A stretch of 64,000 bases of DNA from Ectothiorhodospiraceae bacterium (lineage in GTDB: Bacteria; Pseudomonadota; Gammaproteobacteria; HK1). The position numbers and the translations under genes were made by a program. The notes under the pieces were generated by a model, which was not told the DNA's origin, did no database searches, and saw only the letters and a list, made by a program, of their open reading frames with translations. Each line of letters begins with the position of its first letter. The stretch's first letter is position 1. The DNA lies in contig JACKNM010000005.1 of assembly GCA_024234875.1 (NCBI GenBank), forward strand, positions 124,001-188,000, written 5' to 3'. This document shows positions 54,097-63,054 of this stretch, piece after piece.

Positions 54097-55698
54097 TCAG
54101 ATGACGATCAGGCGGTCGCCGACCTCGTCGCGGGTGGCGGCGGCGATGGCTTCTCGCCAGCCGGGGTGTGCGTCGTCCGGGCCGAGCAGGTCGGGCATGG
54201 TCTCGAGCAGTGAGGCGACGTGCGCATCGGCCACCGAGACGTGCATGAGCCGCGCGATCGCCTCGACGTCGAGACCGCCGGCCGCGACGATCTCGAGCGG
54301 ACCGGCCGGAACCAGGCCGGCCCGGTGCTCGAACGACACCATCTGCATTCCCGACAGGTAGGCGTGGGTGCGCGCCTCGGCCACCGCGTCGGCGCCGCGG
54401 GCGTCACCGACGACGCGTAGCGCCGCCGACACCCCGGTCTGCATGCGTGGCAGATAGCGAGCCTGGTAGTACCCACCCAGGCAGGTCATGCCGCGGCCCA
54501 GAGCGATGGCGGCATAGGCGGTGAACAGCGACGGGATGATTCGCCCGTCGGTCAGGGCGGCGGTCAACGACGGCGCGTCGAGCGCGATCTCGACCTGCTC
54601 GCCGTGGTCGCCGATGCCGCGCAGGACCGGGCTGCCACCGACGTCGACCACGATCAGCGGCACCCGTCGTCCCTTCTCGCCGATGCCCCAGAAGAACATG
54701 GTGCCGGTCGCGTCCCCGGGGGGGCTCTCGCGCGCCGGATCGAGCCGCTCGGCGAGGGCGGCGCGGCTCCAGCAGCCGGTCTCGCCCTCGAGGGCGTCGA
54801 GCACCGATGCGCGCCCGGCCGGGTCGAGGACGAGATGGGCGAGGAGGCTGTCCTGGCTCGCCAGGTCACGGCGCAGGAGCGCGACCACGATCAGCTCGAG
54901 CTCGATCGACACCAGCTCCGGCGCGCTTCCCGGCTCGGGGAACATGCGCTGCCAGAGGCGGTGGTTGAGACGCGTCGCCTGCGCGGCGTAACCGGTCTCG
55001 GCGAGCATCTCGGGGGCGAGGTAGTCCTCGTCCAGCACACGCCGGGCAGCGGCGGCGAGCGAGGTGTCGACGATTCCCTCGCTGGCGAGCCGTCCGACCC
55101 GTGCCGAGCAGCGCGCCACCATCGTCGCGTCGTAGGCGTGGGCGGTGCTCACCATCTCGCGCTTGAATCGATCCGGGAACAGCGGGATCTTCAGCGGGAG
55201 TCGATCGAGCGCAGTGTCGTCGCGCCCGCGGTAGGCGAGCAGGCCGCGCGGATAGGTGAGGTTGTTCAGCGCGACGTTGCCGCAGGCGAGAACCGTGCAG
55301 GTGCGCACCCGTGGGTCGGCGCCGACGCTGCCCAGAGCGAACGCGATGGTGCCCTGGACCGACTGCGCGAAGTAGTCCACGCCGTGGTGATTGGCGGTCA
55401 GCGTGACCGGGAGTCGCTCGAGGTCGATCGCTGCCTGCTCTCCGGTCGACGAGCCGAGCAGGGCACCGGTGTGGGCGGCAACCTCGGTGAGGAGGTCGTC
55501 GCGCGACTGGTAGGTCGAGCCGGCGGGCGCGCTCGCCAGCGCGGCGACGTAGCGTCCGAGCTCCGACCGACCGTAGCGCTCGAGGACGCTGCGCAACACC
55601 GGGGAGTGGGAGCCGAGGTGCTCGAGGTAGACGGCGAGCAGTGCCGCCGAGCTCGCTCTCGGGGCGGTGCGCGTGGACGTGTCGGGAGCAATGGTCAT
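54097..55698 (-). CDS. Uncharacterised 533-residue soluble protein
   Basis: I do not recognise this protein. It has no signal peptide or membrane segment and is predicted mostly helical. Distinct stretches that look conserved-enzyme-like are TLTANHHGVDYFAQSVQG (about 102-119), VLACGNVALNNLTYPRGLL (about 137-155), LKIPLFPDRFKREMV, and RGMTCLGGYYQARYLPRMQ near 425. The HHGVD and GGYYQARY clusters could be active-site or ligand-binding loops. Its ATG overlaps the stop of the MFS-sensor gene by four bases (ATGA), so the two proteins are almost certainly made together. Its position between a DapF-like epimerase/MFS pair and two binding proteins suggests it modifies or synthesises the same small molecule. 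Confidence 0.8.
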   Translation of the reverse strand: MTIAPDTSTRTAPRASSAALLAVYLEHLGSHSPVLRSVLERYGRSELGRYVAALASAPAGSTYQSRDDLLTEVAAHTGALLGSSTGEQAAIDLERLPVTLTANHHGVDYFAQSVQGTIAFALGSVGADPRVRTCTVLACGNVALNNLTYPRGLLAYRGRDDTALDRLPLKIPLFPDRFKREMVSTAHAYDATMVARCSARVGRLASEGIVDTSLAAAARRVLDEDYLAPEMLAETGYAAQATRLNHRLWQRMFPEPGSAPELVSIELELIVVALLRRDLASQDSLLAHLVLDPAGRASVLDALEGETGCWSRAALAERLDPARESPPGDATGTMFFWGIGEKGRRVPLIVVDVGGSPVLRGIGDHGEQVEIALDAPSLTAALTDGRIIPSLFTAYAAIALGRGMTCLGGYYQARYLPRMQTGVSAALRVVGDARGADAVAEARTHAYLSGMQMVSFEHRAGLVPAGPLEIVAAGGLDVEAIARLMHVSVADAHVASLLETMPDLLGPDDAHPGWREAIAAATRDEVGDRLIVI

Positions 55699-58193
55699 CG
55701 GGTCGCCTCTGTAGTCTGCGCAACGGGGCGGTCGCGCGCGGTCAGCACCAGGAAGAGCAGCGAGGCGGCGAGGTAGATCAGCCCGAAGTCACGCAACGCA
55801 CGCTCGAGCTGGCCGCTGGCGAGGAGCGCGCCGAACACGAACGGGCCGAGCATCTGGCCGAGCCGGCTGGTCGCCCTGAACACCCCGATGGCCTTGCCGG
55901 CGCCGAGCTGCATCGAGACGTCGAGCGACAGCACGTAGGCGCTCTGCGCCGCGAGCACGAAACACGCCGACAGCCCGAGCATCATGATCGCCACGGTCGT
56001 CCCCCACACGCCGTCCCAGACGTGGAACGACAGGAACGCGGCGCAGCCGAGCAGGGCACCGACGAAGACCACCAGCCGCTTGGCGCCGGTGATGTCGGCG
56101 AGACGGCTGATCCACGGGCCGGCGAGGACGATGACGATGCCGTAGAGCATCAGGATCTGCCCGATCGTCGACTGCGGCACACCGAGCCGGCTGAGATACA
56201 CGGGGCTGAAGTAGTTCAGGAAGCCGATGGCGGCGATCGACGCCGGCAGGCTGCTGAACAGGACCACCGCGAGCACCACGCGATTGGTGATGAAGTTGCG
56301 CAGCGCCCCCTTCGGCGGGGGTGGCGGTGCCTCGACCGCTCGGGTCACGCCGAGCATCGCTCGATTGCGTGCGACGAGCACGAACGTGTAGGGGAGCAGC
56401 GCGAAGATGATCACCGCGCTCAGCAGGAAGACCGCCTCGAATCCGAGTCGCTCGGCCAGCATGCCGCCGGCCGCGGCGCCGCAGATGCTGCCGCCGTAGA
56501 GCCCCGCGAACAGCTCTGCGAGTCCTCGGGTGCGGCTGCGTGGCCCGGTGGTGGCGATGACGCAGCCCTGCGCGGCGAGCAACGCGAGGCCGTATCCGGT
56601 CCCCACCACCGCGCGCGAGAGCAGGAACTGCGTCGCGTCGGGGGCCATCCACGACCAGAGGGTGCCGACCCCTGCGAGTCCGAGCCCGATGCTGAACGGC
56701 TCGAGCCAGCCACGGCGGTCCAGCCACGCGCCGCCGGCCAGCAACGCCAGGCCGACGAACAGGAACTCGACCGAGATGGGCAGCCCGATCACGAAGTCGC
56801 GCGGCAGCCCGAGCATCGGCTCGTAGATCTTCTCCATGTGTAACGGCAGGAACGAGAGCGAGAGGTCCACGCCGAACAGGAAGAAGAACATCGCCGGGCG
56901 GAGCGAGCGGTAGGCCACCGACTCGGCCTGGTTGGCGGCCTGGGTGCGTAGCCCCAGCGCGACCACGCTCACCAGCACGAGCTCCCACAGCAGGAGCAGC
57001 GCGAGCACCGTGGCGGTGCCGAGCTCGGCGGCGAAACGCCCGAGGCGCGAGCTCGAGTCCGCCGGTGACATCTCCGCCCCGAGCACCACCACGTCGGGCC
57101 CCACCGGGCCGGACGGGACCTGTAGATGAATCGTTCGATACGAGGGGACCAGGTCGCCGATCAGCGCCCCGATGCGACCGAACGCGCTCGGCGACGATGT
57201 CGCGACCACGTCGCTGGCGATCCCCGGAGCGGACTCGAGCGCGAGCCGGGACACGTCGGGGAAGGCTTCGACCATCCGGGTCAGGCCGCCTTGCGGGTCG
57301 GTCGCCACCGCTTCCTCGACCACGTCGCGGAGCAGGGTGGCGGTGAGCGTCCATCGAACCTCGCTGGTCTGCGCCTGCTCGTGGTCGAAGCGCTCGATCA
57401 GCCACCAGCTCATGGCCAGCAGCACGCTGCCGATGGTGGCCATGACGATGCGGCTGAACAGGCGCTGACCGCTCGGCGACTCACGACCCAGGCCACCTGC
57501 GCTCAGGATCGCGACCGGGAGCAGGAACACCGTCAGCACCCAGAACAGGGTCACCGCGATCCGCAACGTCTCCTGCGCGAAGCGCTCGACCCGCGGGTGG
57601 ACCATGCCCTGGTCGACGTCGACCACCGCCACCCAGGCGCGGTCGGTCTCCGGATCGCCGAGCGGCAGGGTGAGGAAGTAGGCCTCGTCGCCACGCACCG
57701 TCACCTGACGGCTGACGTGGGTCCGGCCGGCGACGTCGAGGGCGTCGCGCACGACCGCGGGTGGAATTCGCGGACCGGCCTTGCCACGACGGCTGCCGAA
57801 CAGCGCGGTGCCCTTCGGCGAGACCACCGAGAGGCCGGTGGCGACGCGCTCGCCGCTGCCCGCGGCGATGCTCGAGCGAATGGTGGCATCGGCCGCGGTC
57901 AGGCGTTCTCGCGCCCGCTCCGCGACCCGCCGGATCTCAGGAGGCGGGCGCTCCCAGGCTCCCGGGAGCTGGACACCGTCGAGGTCGAGGGCCAACGCCT
58001 GGAGCACCGGCCCGTACTGGCTGACGACCGCGTCCTCGAGATGGCTGCGGGCCACGTTCAGGGCCATCAGCCACAGAAACGCCAGCGACAGCGCGAGCAG
58101 CGCCGACCACGACGCCCAGAGCGCGAGCACCCGCGACCACCGGTCACTCCGGGTCTCGACGGTGGCGCTCACGTGGTCGACGGGAATCGACAT
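55695..58193 (-). CDS. MFS permease with an N-terminal double periplasmic sensor-like region
   Basis: An 832-residue membrane protein, twice the size of a normal MFS permease. Residues 23-47 are a membrane helix, 48-208 a periplasmic region with a Cache-like VVSPKGTALFGS / EAYFLTLPLGD pattern, 209-233 and 246-267 helices, 268-388 a second periplasmic region, 389-412 a helix, and about 430-825 a twelve-helix MFS domain (LDRRGWLEPFSIG loop; GYGLALLAAQGCVIA; PRSRTRGLAELFAGLYGG; FRATSRLGQMLGPFVFG). No kinase, GGDEF or HAMP domain is fused. It starts nine bases after the DapF-like stop and overlaps the next gene by four bases. It may be a transceptor whose transport is gated by an external ligand. 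Confidence 0.82.
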   Translation of the reverse strand: MSIPVDHVSATVETRSDRWSRVLALWASWSALLALSLAFLWLMALNVARSHLEDAVVSQYGPVLQALALDLDGVQLPGAWERPPPEIRRVAERARERLTAADATIRSSIAAGSGERVATGLSVVSPKGTALFGSRRGKAGPRIPPAVVRDALDVAGRTHVSRQVTVRGDEAYFLTLPLGDPETDRAWVAVVDVDQGMVHPRVERFAQETLRIAVTLFWVLTVFLLPVAILSAGGLGRESPSGQRLFSRIVMATIGSVLLAMSWWLIERFDHEQAQTSEVRWTLTATLLRDVVEEAVATDPQGGLTRMVEAFPDVSRLALESAPGIASDVVATSSPSAFGRIGALIGDLVPSYRTIHLQVPSGPVGPDVVVLGAEMSPADSSSRLGRFAAELGTATVLALLLLWELVLVSVVALGLRTQAANQAESVAYRSLRPAMFFFLFGVDLSLSFLPLHMEKIYEPMLGLPRDFVIGLPISVEFLFVGLALLAGGAWLDRRGWLEPFSIGLGLAGVGTLWSWMAPDATQFLLSRAVVGTGYGLALLAAQGCVIATTGPRSRTRGLAELFAGLYGGSICGAAAGGMLAERLGFEAVFLLSAVIIFALLPYTFVLVARNRAMLGVTRAVEAPPPPPKGALRNFITNRVVLAVVLFSSLPASIAAIGFLNYFSPVYLSRLGVPQSTIGQILMLYGIVIVLAGPWISRLADITGAKRLVVFVGALLGCAAFLSFHVWDGVWGTTVAIMMLGLSACFVLAAQSAYVLSLDVSMQLGAGKAIGVFRATSRLGQMLGPFVFGALLASGQLERALRDFGLIYLAASLLFLVLTARDRPVAQTTEATR

Positions 58194-58202
58194 CGATTCG
58201 AC

Positions 58203-59348
58203 TCAGGCGACCCGCGCGGCGCTGTCGGCCCGATGCCCGACGTGCGCGGCCTCGGGCGTGGCGTCCACCGATACGCCGCGTCGCGCGAAGGTGCCTCGGA
58301 ACAGCCGGCGCGGCGATCCGCTCAGCACCCAGCCGCGCGGGTCGGCGCGCACCCCGAGCGTGGCGCGCGTGTCGAACCAACGTGCTCGGTGGGGAACGAT
58401 CGCGATCGGATTGCGTGCGCAACGACCCAGGGCGCGAACCGCGTGCGCCACCGCCATCGCCCCGGTGCCGCAGGCGAGCGTCTCACGGTCGAGGCCGCGC
58501 TCGAAGCAGCGATACTCGACCGTCTCGGTGGCAGGGTCGACGCGAACCAGGTTCAGGTTGATGCCGTGCGGGAACAGCGTCGGATAGTGCGTGTTGAGAT
58601 AGGCGCCGATGCGCTCCAGCAACCACGTGCCCTGGCTCGCGCGCTTGTCCTGCGCGGCCGCGCCGCCACCGTGCCCGACGAAGAACAGATGCGCGAGCTC
58701 CGGGACCGAGAAGCTCTCGTCGGGGAACACGACGAGATGCGGCTCCCCGGTGAATACCGCGTAGGCGTCGAAGCGCAGCACCGTCTCGTCGGTGTATGGC
58801 TTCAAGTCGTGACTGCGGAAGGTGATCTCGAGGCCGCGGATGCGCTGCGGATCGCCAGCCTCGAGCGGCCCGGTGTAGAGCTCCCCTGGCATCGGTCGTG
58901 GCTGACCCATGTCGGCCCAGGCGCCACCGCCGCCCTCGGTCACCCCGATGCGCACCAGCCGTGGTGATGTGAGCGGGAGCTCGGTGGCCAGCGACGAGCT
59001 GGTGATGCCGTGCGCCTCCCACAGGTGGTGGGCGATGCACATCAAGCCGTTGCCGCAGCAGTAGGCCTCCACGCCGTCCGGCTCGAACATCCGGAACAGG
59101 AAGTCGGCGCCGTCGAGCGCGGGCACCCGTGACCAGTAACCGCGCTCGGCGCGGATCGCCTCCAGACGCGCGGCGTCCGCGCGCTGCACGACCAGCAGGT
59201 TGTCGGCACCGACGCCAAAGCAGCCGTCGGTCGCCTCGAAGGCGAAGTCCGACGCACCGTCGCCGGGAAACCAGCGCCGGTCCAGCTCGTCGACGATGAC
59301 GAAGTTGTTCCCGAAGGATGTGTACTTGACGAATGGAATCTCGTTCAT
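58203..59348 (-). CDS. DapF-like epimerase/racemase, long form
   Basis: A 381-residue member of the diaminopimelate epimerase fold, about 100 residues longer than housekeeping DapF. Both catalytic cysteines are kept: Cys98 in AYCCGNGLMC and Cys293 in ETLACGTGAMAVAH; VKYTSFGNNFVIVDE, GEPHLVVF and GINLNLVRVD are family signatures. Inserts occur near 60-80 and 225-260, and the C-terminal 40 residues are extra. No lysine-pathway gene is near. The fold also includes histidine racemase (CntK) and other amino acid racemases, so an alternative substrate is likely. It lies nine bases upstream of the MFS-sensor gene, which suggests that the transported or sensed compound is its product. Confidence 0.85.
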   Translation of the reverse strand: MNEIPFVKYTSFGNNFVIVDELDRRWFPGDGASDFAFEATDGCFGVGADNLLVVQRADAARLEAIRAERGYWSRVPALDGADFLFRMFEPDGVEAYCCGNGLMCIAHHLWEAHGITSSSLATELPLTSPRLVRIGVTEGGGGAWADMGQPRPMPGELYTGPLEAGDPQRIRGLEITFRSHDLKPYTDETVLRFDAYAVFTGEPHLVVFPDESFSVPELAHLFFVGHGGGAAAQDKRASQGTWLLERIGAYLNTHYPTLFPHGINLNLVRVDPATETVEYRCFERGLDRETLACGTGAMAVAHAVRALGRCARNPIAIVPHRARWFDTRATLGVRADPRGWVLSGSPRRLFRGTFARRGVSVDATPEAAHVGHRADSAARVA

Positions 59349-59445
59349 GGTTCTCTCGTTCGCCTCGACCCGTCGTGCCCGACGCCGCCGGCCGACGCCG
59401 ACGACACGGTGGCGGTCGCATCGACCGCACCGGGTTGCGCTTCCG

Positions 59446-62400
59446 TCACGCGGCCTGGCTGTCCGTCTCCTGCATCAGATGGCTTTCCACCAGCGGGTAC
59501 AGCTCCCGCAGACCCTCGAGCAGCTCGTGGGCGCCGTCGGTGGTGCCGGAGCGGCCGAGCGTCTCGAGCTCCTTGCAGATCTCGGCGAAACGCATCGCGC
59601 CGAGATTGCTGGCCGACGACTTGAGGCGGTGCGCGACCTCGCGCAGCGCCGTCGGGTCACCCGCGGCCAACGACGCCTCGATGCCGTCGAGCGCGGCTGG
59701 CGCGGAATCGACGAAGAGGTGAATGACCCGGGACAGCACGCAGGGCGCTCCCGGTCGCTGCAGCGAGCGGATGTTGGCGACCGCTGCGGGGTCGATGAGT
59801 GGTGCCTCCTCGCGCCCGTCGTCTTCGCCGTGGTGTCCGGTCTGTCGAGGCGACGTGCCGGCCAGAGCGCGCAGCACCACCTCGCGCAGCTTCTGCGTGG
59901 TGAAGGGCTTGCTCAGGTAGTCGTCCATGCCGGCCTCGATGCACTGCTCGCGGTCGCCGCGCATGGCGTTCGCGGTCAGCGCGACGATCGGCAGCGAGGC
60001 ATCCGTCCCCCGCTCCCGCTCCTGCGCGCGGATGAGCCGCGTCGCAGCGAACCCGTCGAGCTCCGGCATCTGGCAGTCCATGAGCACGAGGTCGAACGGC
60101 TGCTCCTCGAGGGCGCGCAGCGCCGCCGCGCCGTTCTCCACCACCACCGCCCGACAGCCGAGCGCCAGCAACATCTCCGTGGTGAGCTCCTGGTTCACGG
60201 GGTTGTCCTCCGCCACCAGGATGTCGAGATCGAGCCCTCTGGCGTCCGCCGAGTGGGCGTCGTTGCGGTTGCGGATGTCGTGCTCGCGCTCGTCCACCGT
60301 CTCGGTGAGGAAGCGCAGCAGCGTGGGTCGACTCGCGGGCTTCGCCAGCATCACGTCGAAGCGATGGTCGGTCTCGTGCTCGCCCGAGGCCTCGAAGTTC
60401 ACCGGCACCATCATCGCGCGCCGGCGCATCCTGCCGGCCGGATGGCCCTCGGCCGCGGTGAGCACCGAGAAGCCGGCGCCGTCGGGGAGCTCGTGGTCGA
60501 CCAACAGCGCGTCGAAGCCGTGGTCGGCACCGCGGGCGCGAATGCGCTCGACACCCTCGGTGCAGGTGCCCGCGAGCTCGACCTTTGCTCCGAGGTCCCG
60601 CAGCAGTGCTCCGGTGACCTCGCGGCCGACACCGCTGGTCATCACCACCAGCACCGACATCCCGCTCACCCGGGCGTCCGCGATCTCCGGCGCCGGCTCC
60701 TCGCCGAGCGGTAGACGCGCGGTGAACCAGAACGTGGAGCCCGCCCCCGGGGTGCTCTCGACCCCGATCTCACCACCCATCAACTCGGCCAGGCGACGCG
60801 AGATGGCGAGCCCGAGCCCGGTCCCGCCGTAGCGACGGGTGGTCGACCCGTCGGCCTGCGCGAAGGACTCGAAGATGGTGGACTGCGCGCTCGGCGAGAT
60901 GCCGATCCCGGTGTCGCGGACCTCGAACCGGAGGTGGTGGTCGTCGCTGTCCGCTGCGACCTGCTCGACCCGAATGGTGATCTCCCCGCTCTCGGTGAAC
61001 TTGATCGCGTTGCCCACCAGGTTGGTGAGGATCTGGCGCAGTCGACCAGGATCACCACGGAAGCTCCGGCGACACTCGGCCTGCATCTCGATCACCAGCT
61101 CGAGGCCCTTGCGATGCGCTGGCTCGCAGAACTGGTCGGCGAGGCGGTCGAAGACGCCCTCGAGGTCGAACTCGATGCTGTCGAGCTCGAGCTTGAAGGC
61201 CTCGATCTTCGAGAAGTCGAGGATGTCGTTGACGATGCTGAGCAGCGACTCGCCCGACTGGCGAACCGTCTCGACGAAACGGCGCTGTCGGCGCCCGAGC
61301 TCGGTCTTGAGCAGCAGCTCGGTCATCCCGAGCATGCCGTGAATCGGCGTTCGGATCTCGTGACTCATGTTGGCCAGGAACTCACCCTTGGCCCGGTTCG
61401 ACTCCTCCGCCGCCTCACGTTCCAGCCGCTCGCGGGCGGCGGTCGACTCGATCGCGTTCTGGATGTTCTTCTTCAGCTCCGCCTCCATGAACACGAAGGC
61501 CTCGGCCAGCCGGCCGACCTCGTCTCGATAGCGACGGGGCAGCGCACCGATCGCCGATGCGTCGCTGGAGCGCGTCGTGAAGTCCTGGAGGGGCAACGCC
61601 TTGGCGTAGGACGTGAGGGTGTTCAGTGGTCGCGAGATCTTCGATACCAGCAGCGAGGCCGCGATGAGGCTGAGCAGCGAGATGAGACCGATGATGATGC
61701 TCTGCCGCGTCACCAGGTTCTTCGCCGGCGCCTGGATCTCGGCCACCGGGACCACCACCGCGAGGTACCAGTCGAAGGCCTTGAAGTAGCTGACGTAGGC
61801 CTCGACCACCTCGTGGCCACGCGAGAACGGGTCGACGTAGCGAACCGACTGCCGCTCGGCGGCGTGGGCGTCGATGAGGCGGGTGAGCAGCTCGGAGCGG
61901 TGGCTTTCCTCGATGGCGACGGCGTCGTCGCCGGTCGCCTGTGGCGGTGAGATCAGCAGCGAGCGATCGCCACTGAACAGGAACGCGTAGCCGGTGCTCG
62001 CGATCTGGATCTTGTCGAAGGTCTTCTGCAGCACCTCGACGATGGTGCCCATCTTCTTCTGGCTCTCGGCCTCGATGTCGTCGAAGTCGATGGCCGCGCC
62101 GAGAGTCCACTCCCAGCCGCGGATGGGGAGGAAGAACGCCATCATCTTGCTGCCGGACGTGTCACCGTCGTGGCGCCAGTAGAAGACGGCGTTGTCGCCC
62201 TCGTCCGGCAGCTCGTCGTCGCGCATCACGCGGCCGATGGGGCGCCCCTTGAGATCGCGGATGGTGGCGAAGCTCACCCCCTCGGCCTTCTCGTTGGAAT
62301 GGGCGATGATCTCCCCGGTGCGCTCGAACACGAACAGCTCGCCTTGCTCGAACCGCATCGACTTCAACCAGGCCCTGGCGCGGCGCTGGGCCTCGTCGCG

Positions 62401-62703
62401 GTCGATGACGCCGGACTCGGCGAGCGCGATGTACTCACGCAGCACCGACGAGCTGACCATGGTGATGTGCTCGAGCTCCTTCTGCAGCCTGGTCAGGATC
62501 TCGATCTTGTCGGAGATGAGGCGGTTGTAGCCGCCCCGGATGTTGAGCTCGACGAGTTGGAGGACGTTCTGAGCGGAATGCTCCTCGGCCTCGAGCATCG
62601 CCTGACCGACGTCCTCGTGGGTGAAGTACATGATCGCCGATGCGGTGGTCGCCATGACCAGGCAGATCAGCGAGATGATCTTCGACTTCAGCGACGCGAA
62701 CAT
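59446..62703 (-). CDS. Cache-HAMP hybrid histidine kinase with two receivers and an HPt domain
   Basis: A 1,085-residue tripartite phosphorelay kinase. A membrane helix (8-27) and a second (334-354) flank a large periplasmic double-Cache region (about 30-330: FVFERTGEIIAHS, FFLPIRGWEWTLG, AFLFSGDRSLL, FDWYLAVVVPV). HAMP spans about 355-408, HisKA carries His448 in NMSHEIRTPIHGMLG, and the ATPase has LTNLVGNAIKFT, RDTGIGIS and GGTGLGLAISRRLA. A first receiver (about 682-802) is degenerate: it has Asp736 (LVDHELP) but lacks the acidic pair. The second (about 825-945) is complete (ILVAEDNPVNQ, Asp876 in LMDCQMPELDG, LSKPF). A C-terminal HPt has His1025 in VAHRLKSSASNLGA. It probably signals ligand binding to an unlinked response regulator or the neighbouring c-di-GMP enzyme. 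Confidence 0.94.
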   Translation of the reverse strand: MFASLKSKIISLICLVMATTASAIMYFTHEDVGQAMLEAEEHSAQNVLQLVELNIRGGYNRLISDKIEILTRLQKELEHITMVSSSVLREYIALAESGVIDRDEAQRRARAWLKSMRFEQGELFVFERTGEIIAHSNEKAEGVSFATIRDLKGRPIGRVMRDDELPDEGDNAVFYWRHDGDTSGSKMMAFFLPIRGWEWTLGAAIDFDDIEAESQKKMGTIVEVLQKTFDKIQIASTGYAFLFSGDRSLLISPPQATGDDAVAIEESHRSELLTRLIDAHAAERQSVRYVDPFSRGHEVVEAYVSYFKAFDWYLAVVVPVAEIQAPAKNLVTRQSIIIGLISLLSLIAASLLVSKISRPLNTLTSYAKALPLQDFTTRSSDASAIGALPRRYRDEVGRLAEAFVFMEAELKKNIQNAIESTAARERLEREAAEESNRAKGEFLANMSHEIRTPIHGMLGMTELLLKTELGRRQRRFVETVRQSGESLLSIVNDILDFSKIEAFKLELDSIEFDLEGVFDRLADQFCEPAHRKGLELVIEMQAECRRSFRGDPGRLRQILTNLVGNAIKFTESGEITIRVEQVAADSDDHHLRFEVRDTGIGISPSAQSTIFESFAQADGSTTRRYGGTGLGLAISRRLAELMGGEIGVESTPGAGSTFWFTARLPLGEEPAPEIADARVSGMSVLVVMTSGVGREVTGALLRDLGAKVELAGTCTEGVERIRARGADHGFDALLVDHELPDGAGFSVLTAAEGHPAGRMRRRAMMVPVNFEASGEHETDHRFDVMLAKPASRPTLLRFLTETVDEREHDIRNRNDAHSADARGLDLDILVAEDNPVNQELTTEMLLALGCRAVVVENGAAALRALEEQPFDLVLMDCQMPELDGFAATRLIRAQERERGTDASLPIVALTANAMRGDREQCIEAGMDDYLSKPFTTQKLREVVLRALAGTSPRQTGHHGEDDGREEAPLIDPAAVANIRSLQRPGAPCVLSRVIHLFVDSAPAALDGIEASLAAGDPTALREVAHRLKSSASNLGAMRFAEICKELETLGRSGTTDGAHELLEGLRELYPLVESHLMQETDSQAA

Positions 62704-63054
62704 TCGGTCGCGGCTCCCTCAGGCTGGGCCGGCGCCGCGGCGCCGGCACGGTACGTTGGGTCCGCGGGGCCGACCGCACCCGGCTCTCGGTGGTGAGCGC
62801 GAGTGACCGGGGGGTCGGTCCCGGGTGCTTGGGTAGCGACCGCTTCGCGACGCGCCTTTAGCCGCGGCGTGGCGGGCGACGGTGGTCGGAGCCCGAATGT
62901 GTGGGCGTTCACGTTCCGACACACTGGCGGTAAAGACGTGGCCGGGAACTGCGTTCTTGCCGCGCGGCGGCGGCGCGCAGACGGGCGCGGTCGCGTCGCG
63001 ACGACGCGTCTCGGGGTGATCGGGAGGGTGGCGGCGCCGATGGGCCGCGGCGGC
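62704..63054. other. 351-bp intergenic region upstream of the hybrid kinase
   Basis: No credible gene. It contains the 20-bp palindrome at 62728-62747 and, near 62900-62927, an imperfect inverted repeat with GTGTG and CACAC arms, which may be the kinase promoter region. No -35/-10 pair stands out. Confidence 0.5.
62728..62747. repeat. Perfect 20-bp GC palindrome before the hybrid kinase gene
   Basis: GCCGGCGCCGCGGCGCCGGC equals its own reverse complement. It begins 24 bases upstream of the kinase start and would fold into a very stable leader hairpin, or mark the 3' end of the upstream GGDEF-EAL transcript. Which applies is not readable. Confidence 0.45.

Noticed and set aside
54097..59348. 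A staphylopine/pseudopaline-like metallophore cluster (DapF-like racemase plus MFS)
   Set aside because: No nicotianamine synthase-like or opine dehydrogenase gene is present, and the 533-residue protein does not resemble either; kept only as an analogy.
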